From contig MKTD01000060.1 of assembly GCA_001898165.1 (NCBI GenBank), positions 1 to 64,000 of the forward strand: a DNA stretch of 64,000 nt. The letters run 5' to 3'. This document shows positions 38,174 through 47,228 of this stretch, piece after piece. How positions within the stretch are numbered: the stretch's first letter is position 1; each line of letters starts with the position of its first letter. Made by a program: the position numbers and the translations under genes. The notes under the pieces are model-generated. The model saw only the letters and a program-made list of their open reading frames with translations. It made no database searches and was not told the DNA's origin. The stretch comes from Bacteroidia bacterium 43-41 (GTDB lineage: Bacteria; Bacteroidota; Bacteroidia; Bacteroidales; Dysgonomonadaceae).

Positions 38174-38239
38174 CGTAAAATTTAAAATTAATATTTATCA
38201 TTTCTATAAGACCCCGAGGATTTTATACAATCATACAAA

Positions 38240-38287
38240 ATAAAGTAAAAGAAGTCAGTATCTCCTTTATAACTTCTTTTACTTTAT
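38240..38287 (-). terminator. Intercistronic hairpin after the SusC-SusD-DUF3823 block
   Basis: A perfect 16-base stem, ATAAAGTAAAAGAAGT (38240-38255) with ACTTCTTTTACTTTAT (38272-38287), has a 16-base loop. It lies 7 bases after the DUF3823 stop and 66 bases before the next ORF of the PUL. On the minus strand it is followed by only a short U-rich stretch. It may act as a partial terminator or a 3' stabiliser that raises SusCD levels over the enzymes. Confidence 0.6.
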
Positions 38288-38294
38288 ACAAAAT

Positions 38295-38969
38295 TTATTT
38301 AAGCCGGACTACTTTTGAATATATGGCCTGGTCTGCACCTACTGTCCTTACGCCAACTCTTCCAAAAACTGCCGTAGCATTTTTAAAATCATTATTTGCA
38401 GATAAATCCATCGATAAATTTATTACGCCTGCTTGTTGACCTTTAAAATCTTTACGGGCAAAATTCGAAACATCATCAACAAAAGAGGTCTTGCTTAAAA
38501 GCAAAGTAACATAATCTATTTTTGCTGTAGTTACCACCTGATTAACGTTAAATGTTGTATTAAATACTGATCCGTTTAAGGTCAGCGATTCATTTGATAT
38601 TGTAAAATAAGGTGTGACTTTTACTTCAATATCCGTAGTACCTTTTACGTTAATCACCGTAGTGTCCCGGGAGTTTACCCAAGGCCCGTTTTGATTTCTG
38701 GTTACAAGCTTATATTCTCCGTCAAAAAGGACTGCCTGAAAAGTACCGTCCTGGCTAACAAAAACAGGGATATTGTTTTTGAGCTGATATCCGGCCTGAT
38801 AAAGCTGTAACTGAACAGCTTCCCCGGTACCACGCACGCCAAGAGTTTCTCCATTATAAGTAACCTTACCCCTTAACACGGATTGGGGTGCGTCATAGTT
38901 GTCGAGCCCACAACTTGTAATTGCCAAAGCGGCAAAAGTTAATATCAAGAAATATTTATAAAGTTTCAT
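38295..38969 (-). CDS. DUF3823 domain-containing lipoprotein, SusE-like position
   Basis: The protein (225 residues from ATG 38969) begins with a lipoprotein signal ending ALAITSC. A first Ig-like domain (LRGKVTYNGETLGVRGTGEAVQLQLYQAG, split by a GEYKLV hairpin) and a second beta domain follow, as in DUF3823. Members sit directly after SusD and are thought to be surface glycan-binding proteins like SusE/F, although their ligand is unknown. ATG 38969 is chosen because the longer frame begins inside the susD stop with a non-signal sequence. Confidence 0.82.
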   Translation of the reverse strand: MKLYKYFLILTFAALAITSCGLDNYDAPQSVLRGKVTYNGETLGVRGTGEAVQLQLYQAGYQLKNNIPVFVSQDGTFQAVLFDGEYKLVTRNQNGPWVNSRDTTVINVKGTTDIEVKVTPYFTISNESLTLNGSVFNTTFNVNQVVTTAKIDYVTLLLSKTSFVDDVSNFARKDFKGQQAGVINLSMDLSANNDFKNATAVFGRVGVRTVGADQAIYSKVVRLK

Positions 38970-39043
38970 AATTATCATATTTTTATACATTGATTCAAAA
39001 TTAGTAATCTTTTCTTTGATTGATCTACATAATGAAAATGTCA

Positions 39044-40870
39044 TTATTGATAAGGATTTTTTACAATTTTCGGATTATTGTCAATCCAACCTTGATCAAT
39101 GAAGTTGTAATAATTTCGCATCTGGAAATACCGGGGATACGGAGACATGTGTGTAGGAATTTTATCAAACACCCACTTACCGTTGTTTGGATTACCGGGA
39201 TCATTAATTAAATAAGGGAACAGAGCATATTGTTGTGCTTTGGGGTCATTCTGGATTCCGTTCCATATTTTATCCGCCAGTCTCCAACGTTTCAAATCCC
39301 AATAACGGTGATCTTCAAAAGCAAATTCTACCCGTCTTTCACGAACAATATCATCAAACGTAATTGTTGTTAATTCTTGAATACCTGCTCTGCTGCGAAC
39401 CATATTAATATATGTCAAAGCCTGGCCGGTTTGTCCCAGTTCAAATGAAGCTTCTGCTGCAATCATCACGGCTTCGGCAAATCTAAAACGTGGAAACCAC
39501 ATTTCACTCCTGCGACCACGTGTAGATGCACTCGGTGTTTCATCCAGGAATTTACGGAAGAAAAAGCCCGATTTGTTCACAAACTGATTATTGGTAGTTG
39601 TAGGCCCATTTATCGAAGTTATTAAAATATTATTATCATCTTTATCGCCCGGTTCACTGGTTACAACCTTCCATTCGCCCTTTTCAAAATGTTTTTGGCC
39701 AGCCTGTAAAACTACCGGTGTTCCTTTAAATATTGCTCCCGGATAAATAACAGTACCCCACAACCGTGGATCTTTATTCAAAAAAGCATCTTCGGGCTTA
39801 TTGTAAAATATATAATTACCCGATGCATCTCTAGTTTTTATTTCGCCGTCCCTGTCATTTATGTATTCATAATCTTCAACCAAGTTCAAAATTGGCCCGG
39901 CGTAACAGCGGTCAATATCTTCGGCATGTGAAGCCGGAATATTTGCTTGTGTAAAACCATTTGTTTGTCCGGGATATTTATAATCTCTTGCCCAAATAAT
40001 TTCATGGTTATTTTCTTTTACCGAAAGCGCTTCATAAAAGTTACGGCCTCTATCATCCGGCTTCGACAGCTGTAATTGATATTTTCCACTCTTGATAACT
40101 TCTTCGGCAGCGGCTAACGCGGTTTCATAATATTTTGTTGCCATACTGGCAGGAATTCCAACTTCTCCACCATCTGTTTTAATCGGACTTGGCATCTTAT
40201 TATTGTAATTGGCAATGGACCCGGCATAAATTGCCGCACGGGCTTTTAACATCAATGCAGCCCATTTTGTGGCTCTTGCAGCATTAATTGATGGATTTAC
40301 AGGCAGGTAATCTTTGATGGCTTCACATTCAGAAATGATATAATCATAGAGTCCCGCTTCTGTCGAACGCGGATATTGCAATGCCGTTATATCCATTCCG
40401 GGAACATAGTCAAAGACTTCATCTCCCACGATCGGCATTCCACCCATTCCCCGGACCATGTTAAAATACAGCCAGGCCCTAATAAAACGTGCTTCTCCTT
40501 CCAACTCTTTTTGGGTCTTACTATCCAAAACAGTTGTTGCCCGAACACCTACAAGAAATTGGTTTAAATTTCTAAGCAATGTATAATCATATACACGCCA
40601 ACGATTATCTTCAAATACCTGGCGGGTATCCGGCCCTCCATCTGTCTTCATGGCCTCATCCAATATGGTGTAAGAATATGAGTCATCGATATGTTGTCCC
40701 CAAGTAATTCTTCCATAAAAATTTGCCAGAACGGATTTTATCATCACAGCATCGCTAAAAACCTGATCATCTGATAAAATCTTATCCGGATCTCTATCTA
40801 AAAAGTCTGCACAGCTACCCAGCGACAGAAGTGTTATTAACAGGACGCTAAATATATTCTTTATTTTCAT
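39044..40870 (-). CDS. RagB/SusD family nutrient-uptake outer-membrane lipoprotein
   Basis: This 608-residue SusD homologue is the lid of the SusC transporter and binds glycan at the cell surface. A lipoprotein signal ends LLSLGSC, followed by the typical ADFLDRDPDKILSDDQVFSD. SusD family helices are visible in GEARFIRAWLYFNMVRGMGGMP and the C-terminal VRERRVEFAFEDHRYWDLKRW. It is five bases downstream of susC, the standard pairing. Confidence 0.95.
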   Translation of the reverse strand: MKIKNIFSVLLITLLSLGSCADFLDRDPDKILSDDQVFSDAVMIKSVLANFYGRITWGQHIDDSYSYTILDEAMKTDGGPDTRQVFEDNRWRVYDYTLLRNLNQFLVGVRATTVLDSKTQKELEGEARFIRAWLYFNMVRGMGGMPIVGDEVFDYVPGMDITALQYPRSTEAGLYDYIISECEAIKDYLPVNPSINAARATKWAALMLKARAAIYAGSIANYNNKMPSPIKTDGGEVGIPASMATKYYETALAAAEEVIKSGKYQLQLSKPDDRGRNFYEALSVKENNHEIIWARDYKYPGQTNGFTQANIPASHAEDIDRCYAGPILNLVEDYEYINDRDGEIKTRDASGNYIFYNKPEDAFLNKDPRLWGTVIYPGAIFKGTPVVLQAGQKHFEKGEWKVVTSEPGDKDDNNILITSINGPTTTNNQFVNKSGFFFRKFLDETPSASTRGRRSEMWFPRFRFAEAVMIAAEASFELGQTGQALTYINMVRSRAGIQELTTITFDDIVRERRVEFAFEDHRYWDLKRWRLADKIWNGIQNDPKAQQYALFPYLINDPGNPNNGKWVFDKIPTHMSPYPRYFQMRNYYNFIDQGWIDNNPKIVKNPYQ

Positions 40871-40875
40871 TTTCT

Positions 40876-43800
40876 TTAAAATTTGAGAGTTATACCAACA
40901 TTGACAATACGCATTGTAGGATAAGCCAATCCATTTGTATCATTAATTTCAGGATCTACGCCAATTAGATTAGTTAATCCAAATAAGTTCTGACCTGCCA
41001 CATAAAAGCGGACATCAGAGATTGCCATTCTTTCCACTAATGACTTTGGAAGTGTGTAACCAAATTCCAAATTTCTTAATTTGATGTATCTGACGTTTTT
41101 CTTCCAGAAGTTACTGTTCCAGTAGTTACTATGGCTGCTATTGCCTATTAGGAGCATCGGGTATTTACCAGGGATCAATTCGCTGTTTGCATCCCAGATA
41201 TCAGCAAGGTGCCACGTATTTTCCATGTAATATTGTGGATTGTTTCCTCCATCGTGAAATGGATTCCGTTGCTCCCATTCCTGATACCATGTATTCATTC
41301 CGCCTCCGGTTAAGTCGAACGCTAAGTCAAAACCACGCCATTGAAAAGCAAAATTCAGACCAAAGTTCAAAATCGGTGTAGAATCCTGCCTGTAACCAAT
41401 TGGACGTTCATCCATACCATTAATAACACCATCTCCATTTATATCCTTATATTTAATATCACCCGGGCGGATCGTCCTATTTCCTTGACGATCGTTATCA
41501 ATTGGCCATGTTGCAATTTCTTCCCAGCTTTGGAATTGCCCGTCTGCCTGGAGTCCCCAGTTGAGGTATCCAAAACGGTGATGAATCGAGTTCCGGTAAA
41601 CGTTCCATGAATTGCCAAAACGAGGTTTGTATCTCTCCCAATCGTAGAAACGTGAATAAGTGAGGTTGCCGCCGATCGAGTAAGTAAGATCACTTACCTT
41701 GCTGTTCCATCTTAGCTGCATATCATATCCGACATGTGCGTCAGAATTTAAATTCTCGGGAGGTAAGCTAAACCCAAATTCTGAAGGCAACAAGACATCA
41801 TACTTGGAGGCTGGAAGTCCTGTCCTCAAACGTCTGAAAAAGTCGAATGAACCTGTCAACTTACCTCCGATTAAGCTTGCGTCTAAACCAACATCAAGGA
41901 TTTTCGCTTTAATCCAGGATAAGGTAGTAACGGGGAGGCCTCTGGGAACTGTTCCAATAGTATATTTGCCATCAATAACCGAGCCTCCGTTCTTATAAGA
42001 ATAACCACCCATATAATCAAATGCGTTATATCCACTCACATTATCATCTCCCAGCAATCCGTATGATCCTCTTATTTTTAAATCATTAAAAATATCCGCT
42101 AATTTACTTTCACTCCAGAAGTTCTCTTCAGAGATCCTCCAACCTACTGAGGCAGAAGGAAAGAATCCCCATCTGTGGTTTGGCGGAAATTTCCATGAAC
42201 CGTCATAACGAGCTGATAATTCTATTAGATATTTGTTCGCATAGTCATAATTGAATCTCCCCAAATAACCCAGTCTTGCCTGAGTATTATTTCCATCATC
42301 GTTATAGGTATCCATAGTTTCATAATCAATCAGATGTAATGCGTTTGATGTTGGAATGGAATGCACCCATGTACTTGGCGTATCACGCTTTATAGTTTCA
42401 GCGCCAACAACAGCTGCTACACTGTGATCTCCGAATTGTTTATTGTAAGAAAGTTGAATATTTGAAGTCACCTCTTCAATATAACCTTGTGTTCTTTCTC
42501 TCCACGGATTGGTATTCTCAAAGATTACCGGATAAGTATCAGTAGCTTCATCATAACCATAAAGCTTATAAGTAAACTCCTGATTGTCTAATCGTTGATT
42601 GGCCAGATAATAACTTGCCATCCCCCGCGCCTTTAGTCCGTCAAAAATTTCGTATTCTGCATCGAAATTTAATTGAACAACCCTCCATGTATTTTCAAAT
42701 TTGCCGGATAGATCGTATGTTAACCATGCAAAATTTGTACCTGCTTCAGTTGAAGTTAATGTGGGATACTTAGGATTGTCATTTGCAAAAGGTCTTTTGG
42801 TGGGTAAGTTGCGATAAGTTCCAAATCTTGGCAGCCAGTAATCATCTACGCCCGGCACACCCGGATTAATACGCTTCTCAATACGCCCGTTCATGCCGCC
42901 ACCTATTTTAAACCTGTCGGTAATATTGGCGTTTACATTCATTTGTACGTTTGTCCTGCTAAATCCGCCATAATTTACAATAACGGCATCCTGATTCAAA
43001 TTTCCAACGCTTAAGTAATAATTTATTTTATCTGATCCGCCGGAGACACTGCCATTTACATAAGTTTGAGGAGAAGTTTTCCAAATAAAATCGTACCAGT
43101 CGAAAGGTTGATATCCTTTTTCTGTTCCTTGTAACCATTTTTGATATTCTTCCTTCGGATATCTGTAATTTGTAACACCTCTAACAGTTTCAGATTGGAC
43201 GTAATTTGTCAAATATGTTGCAGCTGTTGCCGGTTTTGGGAAAGCATATAAACTTTGCCATCCATAATAAGAATTCAGAGTGACTGTATTTTTTGTATTA
43301 CGCGTACCTTTTTTTGTTGTTACTACAATGACCCCATTAGCTGCACGAACGCCATAAATTGAAGCGGAAGCATCCTTTAAAACAGATATCGATTCAATAT
43401 CATTGAAGTCGATATTGTTGAACTGTCCTTGATCTGACTGAATTCCATCAATTACAAACAACGGTGTTCCCATATTTCGGATCTGTATATCTGTGGAAGC
43501 GCCAGGCCTGCCATCCGGTTGACGTGAGTTTATCCCGGGTATCTTCCCAACAAGAGCGCCGGATGACGTAGATGCCTGAGAACGGCTAATATCAGTTGCA
43601 CCGATTACTGATATTGCTGACGTTAACGATTCTTTTCTTTGGGCAAGGCCAAATCCTGTCACGACAACTTCACTCAACAGTTCTGAATCTTCCACGAGGA
43701 CGATCTTCAAAGTTTTTTGCCCATTAACATTCACAACTTGCGTCCTCATGCCAACATAAGAGACCTCCAGTGTTGCATTTGGAGAGATGTTTGGTAATGT

Positions 43801-43998
43801 AAAAGTACCATCAAAATCAGTAACGGTTCCGACGGAAGTACCACGAACCTGAATGGTAACACCTATGAGAGGTTCGCCATTCAAATCATTCACTGTTCCA
43901 CTCACATTGATATTTTGAGCGAACATAGCAAAGGAAAAAGTCCAAAGGAATATGAACGATACTCCTCTCATTAAATTAATTAATTTTCTGTTTTTCAT
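40876..43998 (-). CDS. SusC/RagA family TonB-linked outer-membrane transporter
   Basis: The 1,040-residue protein has a signal peptide (about 1-27), a CarboxypepD_reg-like domain (about 28-110, VSGTVNDLNGEPLIGVTIQV), a TonB plug (SEVVVTGFGLAQRKESLTSA) and the SusC signature near ISVLKDASASIYGVRAANG. A 22-strand-type barrel ends in NVGITLKF. It lacks an N-terminal STN/FecR-interaction domain, so regulation by an anti-sigma partner is unlikely and the hybrid sensor is the probable controller. It imports the oligosaccharides that SusD captures and is the first gene of the PUL transcript. Confidence 0.96.
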   Translation of the reverse strand: MKNRKLINLMRGVSFIFLWTFSFAMFAQNINVSGTVNDLNGEPLIGVTIQVRGTSVGTVTDFDGTFTLPNISPNATLEVSYVGMRTQVVNVNGQKTLKIVLVEDSELLSEVVVTGFGLAQRKESLTSAISVIGATDISRSQASTSSGALVGKIPGINSRQPDGRPGASTDIQIRNMGTPLFVIDGIQSDQGQFNNIDFNDIESISVLKDASASIYGVRAANGVIVVTTKKGTRNTKNTVTLNSYYGWQSLYAFPKPATAATYLTNYVQSETVRGVTNYRYPKEEYQKWLQGTEKGYQPFDWYDFIWKTSPQTYVNGSVSGGSDKINYYLSVGNLNQDAVIVNYGGFSRTNVQMNVNANITDRFKIGGGMNGRIEKRINPGVPGVDDYWLPRFGTYRNLPTKRPFANDNPKYPTLTSTEAGTNFAWLTYDLSGKFENTWRVVQLNFDAEYEIFDGLKARGMASYYLANQRLDNQEFTYKLYGYDEATDTYPVIFENTNPWRERTQGYIEEVTSNIQLSYNKQFGDHSVAAVVGAETIKRDTPSTWVHSIPTSNALHLIDYETMDTYNDDGNNTQARLGYLGRFNYDYANKYLIELSARYDGSWKFPPNHRWGFFPSASVGWRISEENFWSESKLADIFNDLKIRGSYGLLGDDNVSGYNAFDYMGGYSYKNGGSVIDGKYTIGTVPRGLPVTTLSWIKAKILDVGLDASLIGGKLTGSFDFFRRLRTGLPASKYDVLLPSEFGFSLPPENLNSDAHVGYDMQLRWNSKVSDLTYSIGGNLTYSRFYDWERYKPRFGNSWNVYRNSIHHRFGYLNWGLQADGQFQSWEEIATWPIDNDRQGNRTIRPGDIKYKDINGDGVINGMDERPIGYRQDSTPILNFGLNFAFQWRGFDLAFDLTGGGMNTWYQEWEQRNPFHDGGNNPQYYMENTWHLADIWDANSELIPGKYPMLLIGNSSHSNYWNSNFWKKNVRYIKLRNLEFGYTLPKSLVERMAISDVRFYVAGQNLFGLTNLIGVDPEINDTNGLAYPTMRIVNVGITLKF

Positions 43999-44329
43999 TC
44001 TTTCATTTGTTTAAATTATTAACAGTAAAGCTCTAATTATAAAAAAAAACATTTTTCACATTCTAACAGAATAATTTTTACTATATAACAGCGAAATGTC
44101 ATATTTCATAAAAAATTATTAATATTTATTTAAGCAAAGAAACAAACAATGAGACAAGAACAATATTAATATTTTCTCAAAAAATAAGAAATTTGTATCA
44201 ATCAAATGATTATCCGCAATAATCCCTAATATAAATTCTTGATTTGAAATGCGGGGCATAAGCGATGACCGCACCACACATCCAACTCGTTATTCTTATC
44301 TAACTTTGTCATTTTTTTAGTTGATGCAG

Positions 44330-44361
44330 CAAACATAGCCAATTAATGCATTAAATGCAAA
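44330..44361 (-). promoter_or_regulatory. Predicted promoter of the susC operon
   Basis: On the minus strand TTTG (44358-44361) is followed after exactly 20 bases by TATGTTTG (44330-44337), a full match to the Bacteroidetes -33/-7 promoter. It is the only full-consensus minus-strand pair I found upstream of susC. Confidence 0.65.
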
Positions 44362-44383
44362 TATAAATTGCATTTTATGCATT
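44345..44383. promoter_or_regulatory. 39-base inverted repeat over the susC promoter (candidate operator)
   Basis: AATGCATTAAATGCAA (44345-44360) and TTGCATTTTATGCATT (44368-44383) are reverse complements with one mismatch, around the spacer ATATAAA. Each arm holds two ATGCA-type boxes. The repeat includes the -33 element of the predicted susC promoter and ends 53 bases before the HTH gene. This is the position expected for an operator bound by a dimeric regulator. Confidence 0.6.
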
Positions 44384-44435
44384 TTATTTGCGATTAATTA
44401 TGTAACTTTTTGATTTACAGTGTGTATTTTTAAAC

Positions 44436-44765
44436 ATGAATTATACTGAAGAAAAAATAATAGCCAATATTGTGCAAATACGTAATTTAAAGCGTCTTTC
44501 ACAATCGGCGATTGCCGAAAATCTCGATGTAGATGTAGCGACAATCAGTAGAATAGAGAGTGGTAAAATTGCACTTTCCTACAAAACACTTGCAGATATT
44601 GCAAAAGCTTTGGATATGTCCGTAATCGATGTGATCACTTATCCGGAAGTGTTCTCGTCGAATAAGCCGTCGACCACCAAGGTAATGGTTGAACTGGAAA
44701 TCTCTACCGAAGAGTTTATCCGATCAGGGTTGAAAGATAAGATGTTGAAAACTTTTGAGCGATAG
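44436..44765 (+). CDS. Small XRE-type helix-turn-helix regulator
   Basis: The 109-residue protein has a HTH_3 domain at about residues 8-66 (NIVQIRNLKRLSQSAIAENLDVDVATISRIESGKIALSYKT split here as the recognition region QSAIAENLDVDVATISRIE) and a short C-terminal tail without a recognisable ligand domain. It is divergent from susC and faces the inverted repeat at 44345-44383, so it is a candidate repressor of the PUL, of itself, or both. The DNA target is inference. Alternatively it is an unrelated housekeeping regulator next to a PUL boundary. Confidence 0.82.
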   Translation: MNYTEEKIIANIVQIRNLKRLSQSAIAENLDVDVATISRIESGKIALSYKTLADIAKALDMSVIDVITYPEVFSSNKPSTTKVMVELEISTEEFIRSGLKDKMLKTFER

Positions 44766-44791
44766 TCTATAGTATCGATGAAAAGTGCACA

Positions 44792-44821
44792 TAAAAAAGG
44801 CGACCAGAAATCTGATCGCCT
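44792..44821 (-). terminator. Terminator of the DUF349 gene
   Basis: The stem AGGCGACCAGA (44798-44808) pairs with TCTGATCGCCT (44811-44821) with one mismatch and a two-base AA loop, in practice opened to a larger loop. On the minus strand six U follow. It lies 28 bases after the DUF349 stop and may also slow plus-strand read-through from the HTH gene. Confidence 0.75.
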
Positions 44822-44849
44822 AATAATTTGATGTAAAAAATTTCACAAA

Positions 44850-46979
44850 TTATAACTCCTCGTCGATGGCTGCAATTTTCTTCACCAGCAACTCGAGTTC
44901 TGATTTTATTCTTTTCATCTTTTGGTTCATATCGTCAACGAGATTATTGCCTTTTTTCGATGAAACCGATAAAAACCCGATATTGTTTTCGTATGTCTGC
45001 AATTCCACTTTCATACGTTCGTATTGACGCATCAACCTTTCACGTTCACGCAGAAGCTGTCTTCTGGCATTGTCCGATTTGACCATATCCGAAATATTCG
45101 ACTTAAAGCTGTCTAATTTTCTATCGGTTTTGTCAATGTTTAACCTGTCGAATTGTGCTTCGGTAGCATCATAGAACTCTTTGTAAGCTCTGTCTTTAAT
45201 CTTGAACGGCACGTGTCCTATGCTGTACCATTCATCCATAAGTTCTCTTAACAACGGCAACGCCTGTTCAGAAGACAACGACGTATCTAACTTATTGATC
45301 TTCTCAACTACTTCTTTTTTCTTATCAAAGTTTTTAGATTCTTCATCGTGTTGAGAAGAGGCATGGAGTTTCTTCTGTTCAAAGAAATAATCGCAAGCCG
45401 AAATAAATCGCTTCCACGTACTATCAACATATTTGCGGGGAACAATGCCAATGGCTTTCCATTCTTTCTGAATGAAAATCATATCCTGAGTTGTTTTTTT
45501 CCAATCCTGGCTATCCTTCAATGCTTCAGCACGTTCACAAAGAGCAATTTTCTTTTTCAGGTTTTCCTCCATCTCGCCATGCATCGATTTGTAGAAATCG
45601 TTCTTGTTACGGAAAAAGAAGTCACAGGCAGCGCGGTAACGATCGTATATTTTAATGTTCCATTTTTTGGGCACATAACCGATCTCACGCCATTGTTTTT
45701 GAATATCAAGCACCTCCTTGATTTTATTGTTCCAATCCCTAACAGAATTTAATTTCGAATAATCGATAGCTTCAAGCTTTTCGCACAACGCGGTTTTCGC
45801 CGCAAGATTCTCTTCTTCTTTTCCCTTAAGGTTTTCAAAATGAGCCTGATATTTTTTATTGATTAACGTGGATGCCGCTTTAAACCTATTCCATATATCT
45901 TCACGGTCTTTACGGGAAACAGGGCCTATATCCCGCCATTCCTGATGAAGATTCTGCAACTGGTGAAACGCCGAAACCATATCCGGCTCTTCGTCGAGCC
46001 TTTCGGCTGCTTCGCAAAGTTCGGTTTTCAGTTCCAGGTTCTTTTTGAAATCGTATTCGCGAAACTCGTTGTTGATACGTACCAGGTCGTAGAACTTTTC
46101 TACGTGACGCTGATATTCTTTCCAAAGCTCATTCACCTTTGTTTGCGGTACAAGCTTAATCTCATTCCACTGTTGCTGGAGCGAACGGAATTCCTGATAG
46201 GTTTTGTTAAAATCTTCCTGGTTTTGACTTTCGGCAAGATGCCTTACCTGATCAATGATTGCCATTTTTTTGGCAACATTTTTTTCTTTTTCTGCATCCT
46301 CACGGGCAAGGAGCACAGCGCGTTTTTCTTTTATTTTCCGGATCAACTCCTTACCTTCGGCATAGATCTCCGATTCATTAACCACAAAGTCGATAGACTC
46401 GCCCCCCGATTCCAGAAAGGCAGCTTTTTGTGATTCGGTTTCGTTGCGAAGCGAACGATAAAACTGATTCTTTACTTCATCTACTTCCCTTCTCTGGGGA
46501 TGATCGGAAACCAGTAAACCCCGGAGTTTTTGTACAATCTCCTCTATAGACAACAACTCCGCGGAATCATCGTCCAGAACACTGTTCTCATCTATTTCTT
46601 CCTCTGCATTTTCAGTTTCAGCAGCTACCTCTTCGGGAATTTCTATATCGTAGTTAATTTCATCGCCTTTCTCAACAGCAGGTTCTTCGGTTTTCGGCTC
46701 CAAATCGGGTTCTTTTTCCGGTTCGGGGTCAGATTCAGCCTCCATTACCGGCTCTGCATTCGTTGCTTCTGCCACCTCCGTTGCCTCCGCTGCTTCTGCC
46801 GCATCCGTTGCTTCTCTTTCCACGACTTTGTTTTCTGCTTCTATCGGTTCCCCGGAAGTTGTTTCAACGGGCTCTGCAGATGTTTTTTCTTCCACGGAAA
46901 GTTGGTCAATAGTTTCTTCAGCCTTACCTTCCACATTTTCAGGAAGTTTCTCATTTTCAAGATTGTTGCTATTCATCAA
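44850..46979 (-). CDS. DUF349 domain-containing protein
   Basis: The 709-residue cytosolic protein starts with about 150 acidic, low-complexity residues rich in Glu, Ala and Pro. Five copies of the DUF349 helical repeat follow, each with a W-x-x-I-G/L core: QWNEIKLVPQ, EWRDIGPVSRK, QWREIGYVPKK, EWKAIGIVPRK and EWYSIGHVPFK. A long C-terminal coiled coil ends with NQKMKRIKSELELLVKKIAAIDEEL in part. The family is conserved in Bacteroidetes with no settled function. It has its own terminator and stands alone. Confidence 0.88.
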   Translation of the reverse strand: MMNSNNLENEKLPENVEGKAEETIDQLSVEEKTSAEPVETTSGEPIEAENKVVEREATDAAEAAEATEVAEATNAEPVMEAESDPEPEKEPDLEPKTEEPAVEKGDEINYDIEIPEEVAAETENAEEEIDENSVLDDDSAELLSIEEIVQKLRGLLVSDHPQRREVDEVKNQFYRSLRNETESQKAAFLESGGESIDFVVNESEIYAEGKELIRKIKEKRAVLLAREDAEKEKNVAKKMAIIDQVRHLAESQNQEDFNKTYQEFRSLQQQWNEIKLVPQTKVNELWKEYQRHVEKFYDLVRINNEFREYDFKKNLELKTELCEAAERLDEEPDMVSAFHQLQNLHQEWRDIGPVSRKDREDIWNRFKAASTLINKKYQAHFENLKGKEEENLAAKTALCEKLEAIDYSKLNSVRDWNNKIKEVLDIQKQWREIGYVPKKWNIKIYDRYRAACDFFFRNKNDFYKSMHGEMEENLKKKIALCERAEALKDSQDWKKTTQDMIFIQKEWKAIGIVPRKYVDSTWKRFISACDYFFEQKKLHASSQHDEESKNFDKKKEVVEKINKLDTSLSSEQALPLLRELMDEWYSIGHVPFKIKDRAYKEFYDATEAQFDRLNIDKTDRKLDSFKSNISDMVKSDNARRQLLRERERLMRQYERMKVELQTYENNIGFLSVSSKKGNNLVDDMNQKMKRIKSELELLVKKIAAIDEEL

Positions 46980-47163
46980 TTCGCTCTTCCTATTTTAATC
47001 CCAACCAACATAGTTGAGAAATTTCGCTTCATAAACATTTTAATAAAATAAGTTTATGTTCAATTCATTTAACTTATCCTATAAATTAAATACAAATTAA
47101 CGAAAATTTTTTCTCATATCATCAATTTTTGATGTTTATTTAAAAATAATCCCATAAAAATTG

Positions 47164-47171
47164 TATTTTTG
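47164..47171 (+). promoter_or_regulatory. Possible -7 promoter box for the small membrane protein gene
   Basis: TATTTTTG matches TAnnTTTG, 58 bases before the ATG at 47229. No clear -33 element lies at the expected distance. Confidence 0.35.
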
Positions 47172-47228
47172 CAAACTAAATTATTTATTATTCAACACTT
47201 AGCATTATAATCAAAAACGACATTCGTT

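Larger units (their letters stand above)
43999..44435. other. Divergent regulatory region between susC and the HTH regulator
   Basis: The 437-base region holds no ORF I can support. It contains the predicted susC promoter (44330-44361), the 39-base inverted repeat (44345-44383), and an exact plus-strand -7 box TAACTTTG (44301-44308) without a clear -33. From the predicted start near 44323 the susC leader would be about 325 bases, unusually long, with room for RNA-level control. Confidence 0.6.

Noticed and set aside
40876-43998. FecR/anti-sigma type regulation of the SusC protein
   Set aside because: SusC lacks the extra N-terminal signalling domain, and no FecR or ECF sigma gene is nearby; the hybrid sensor and the HTH gene are the candidate regulators.
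45945-46433. 162-codon plus-strand frame within the DUF349 gene
   Set aside because: Phe/Leu-rich antisense shadow of Lys/Glu-rich coding DNA; no signal or family features.
46600-46960. Short tandem-like GAA/GCT-rich repeats
   Set aside because: These encode the acidic low-complexity N-terminus of the DUF349 protein rather than being an independent repeat element.
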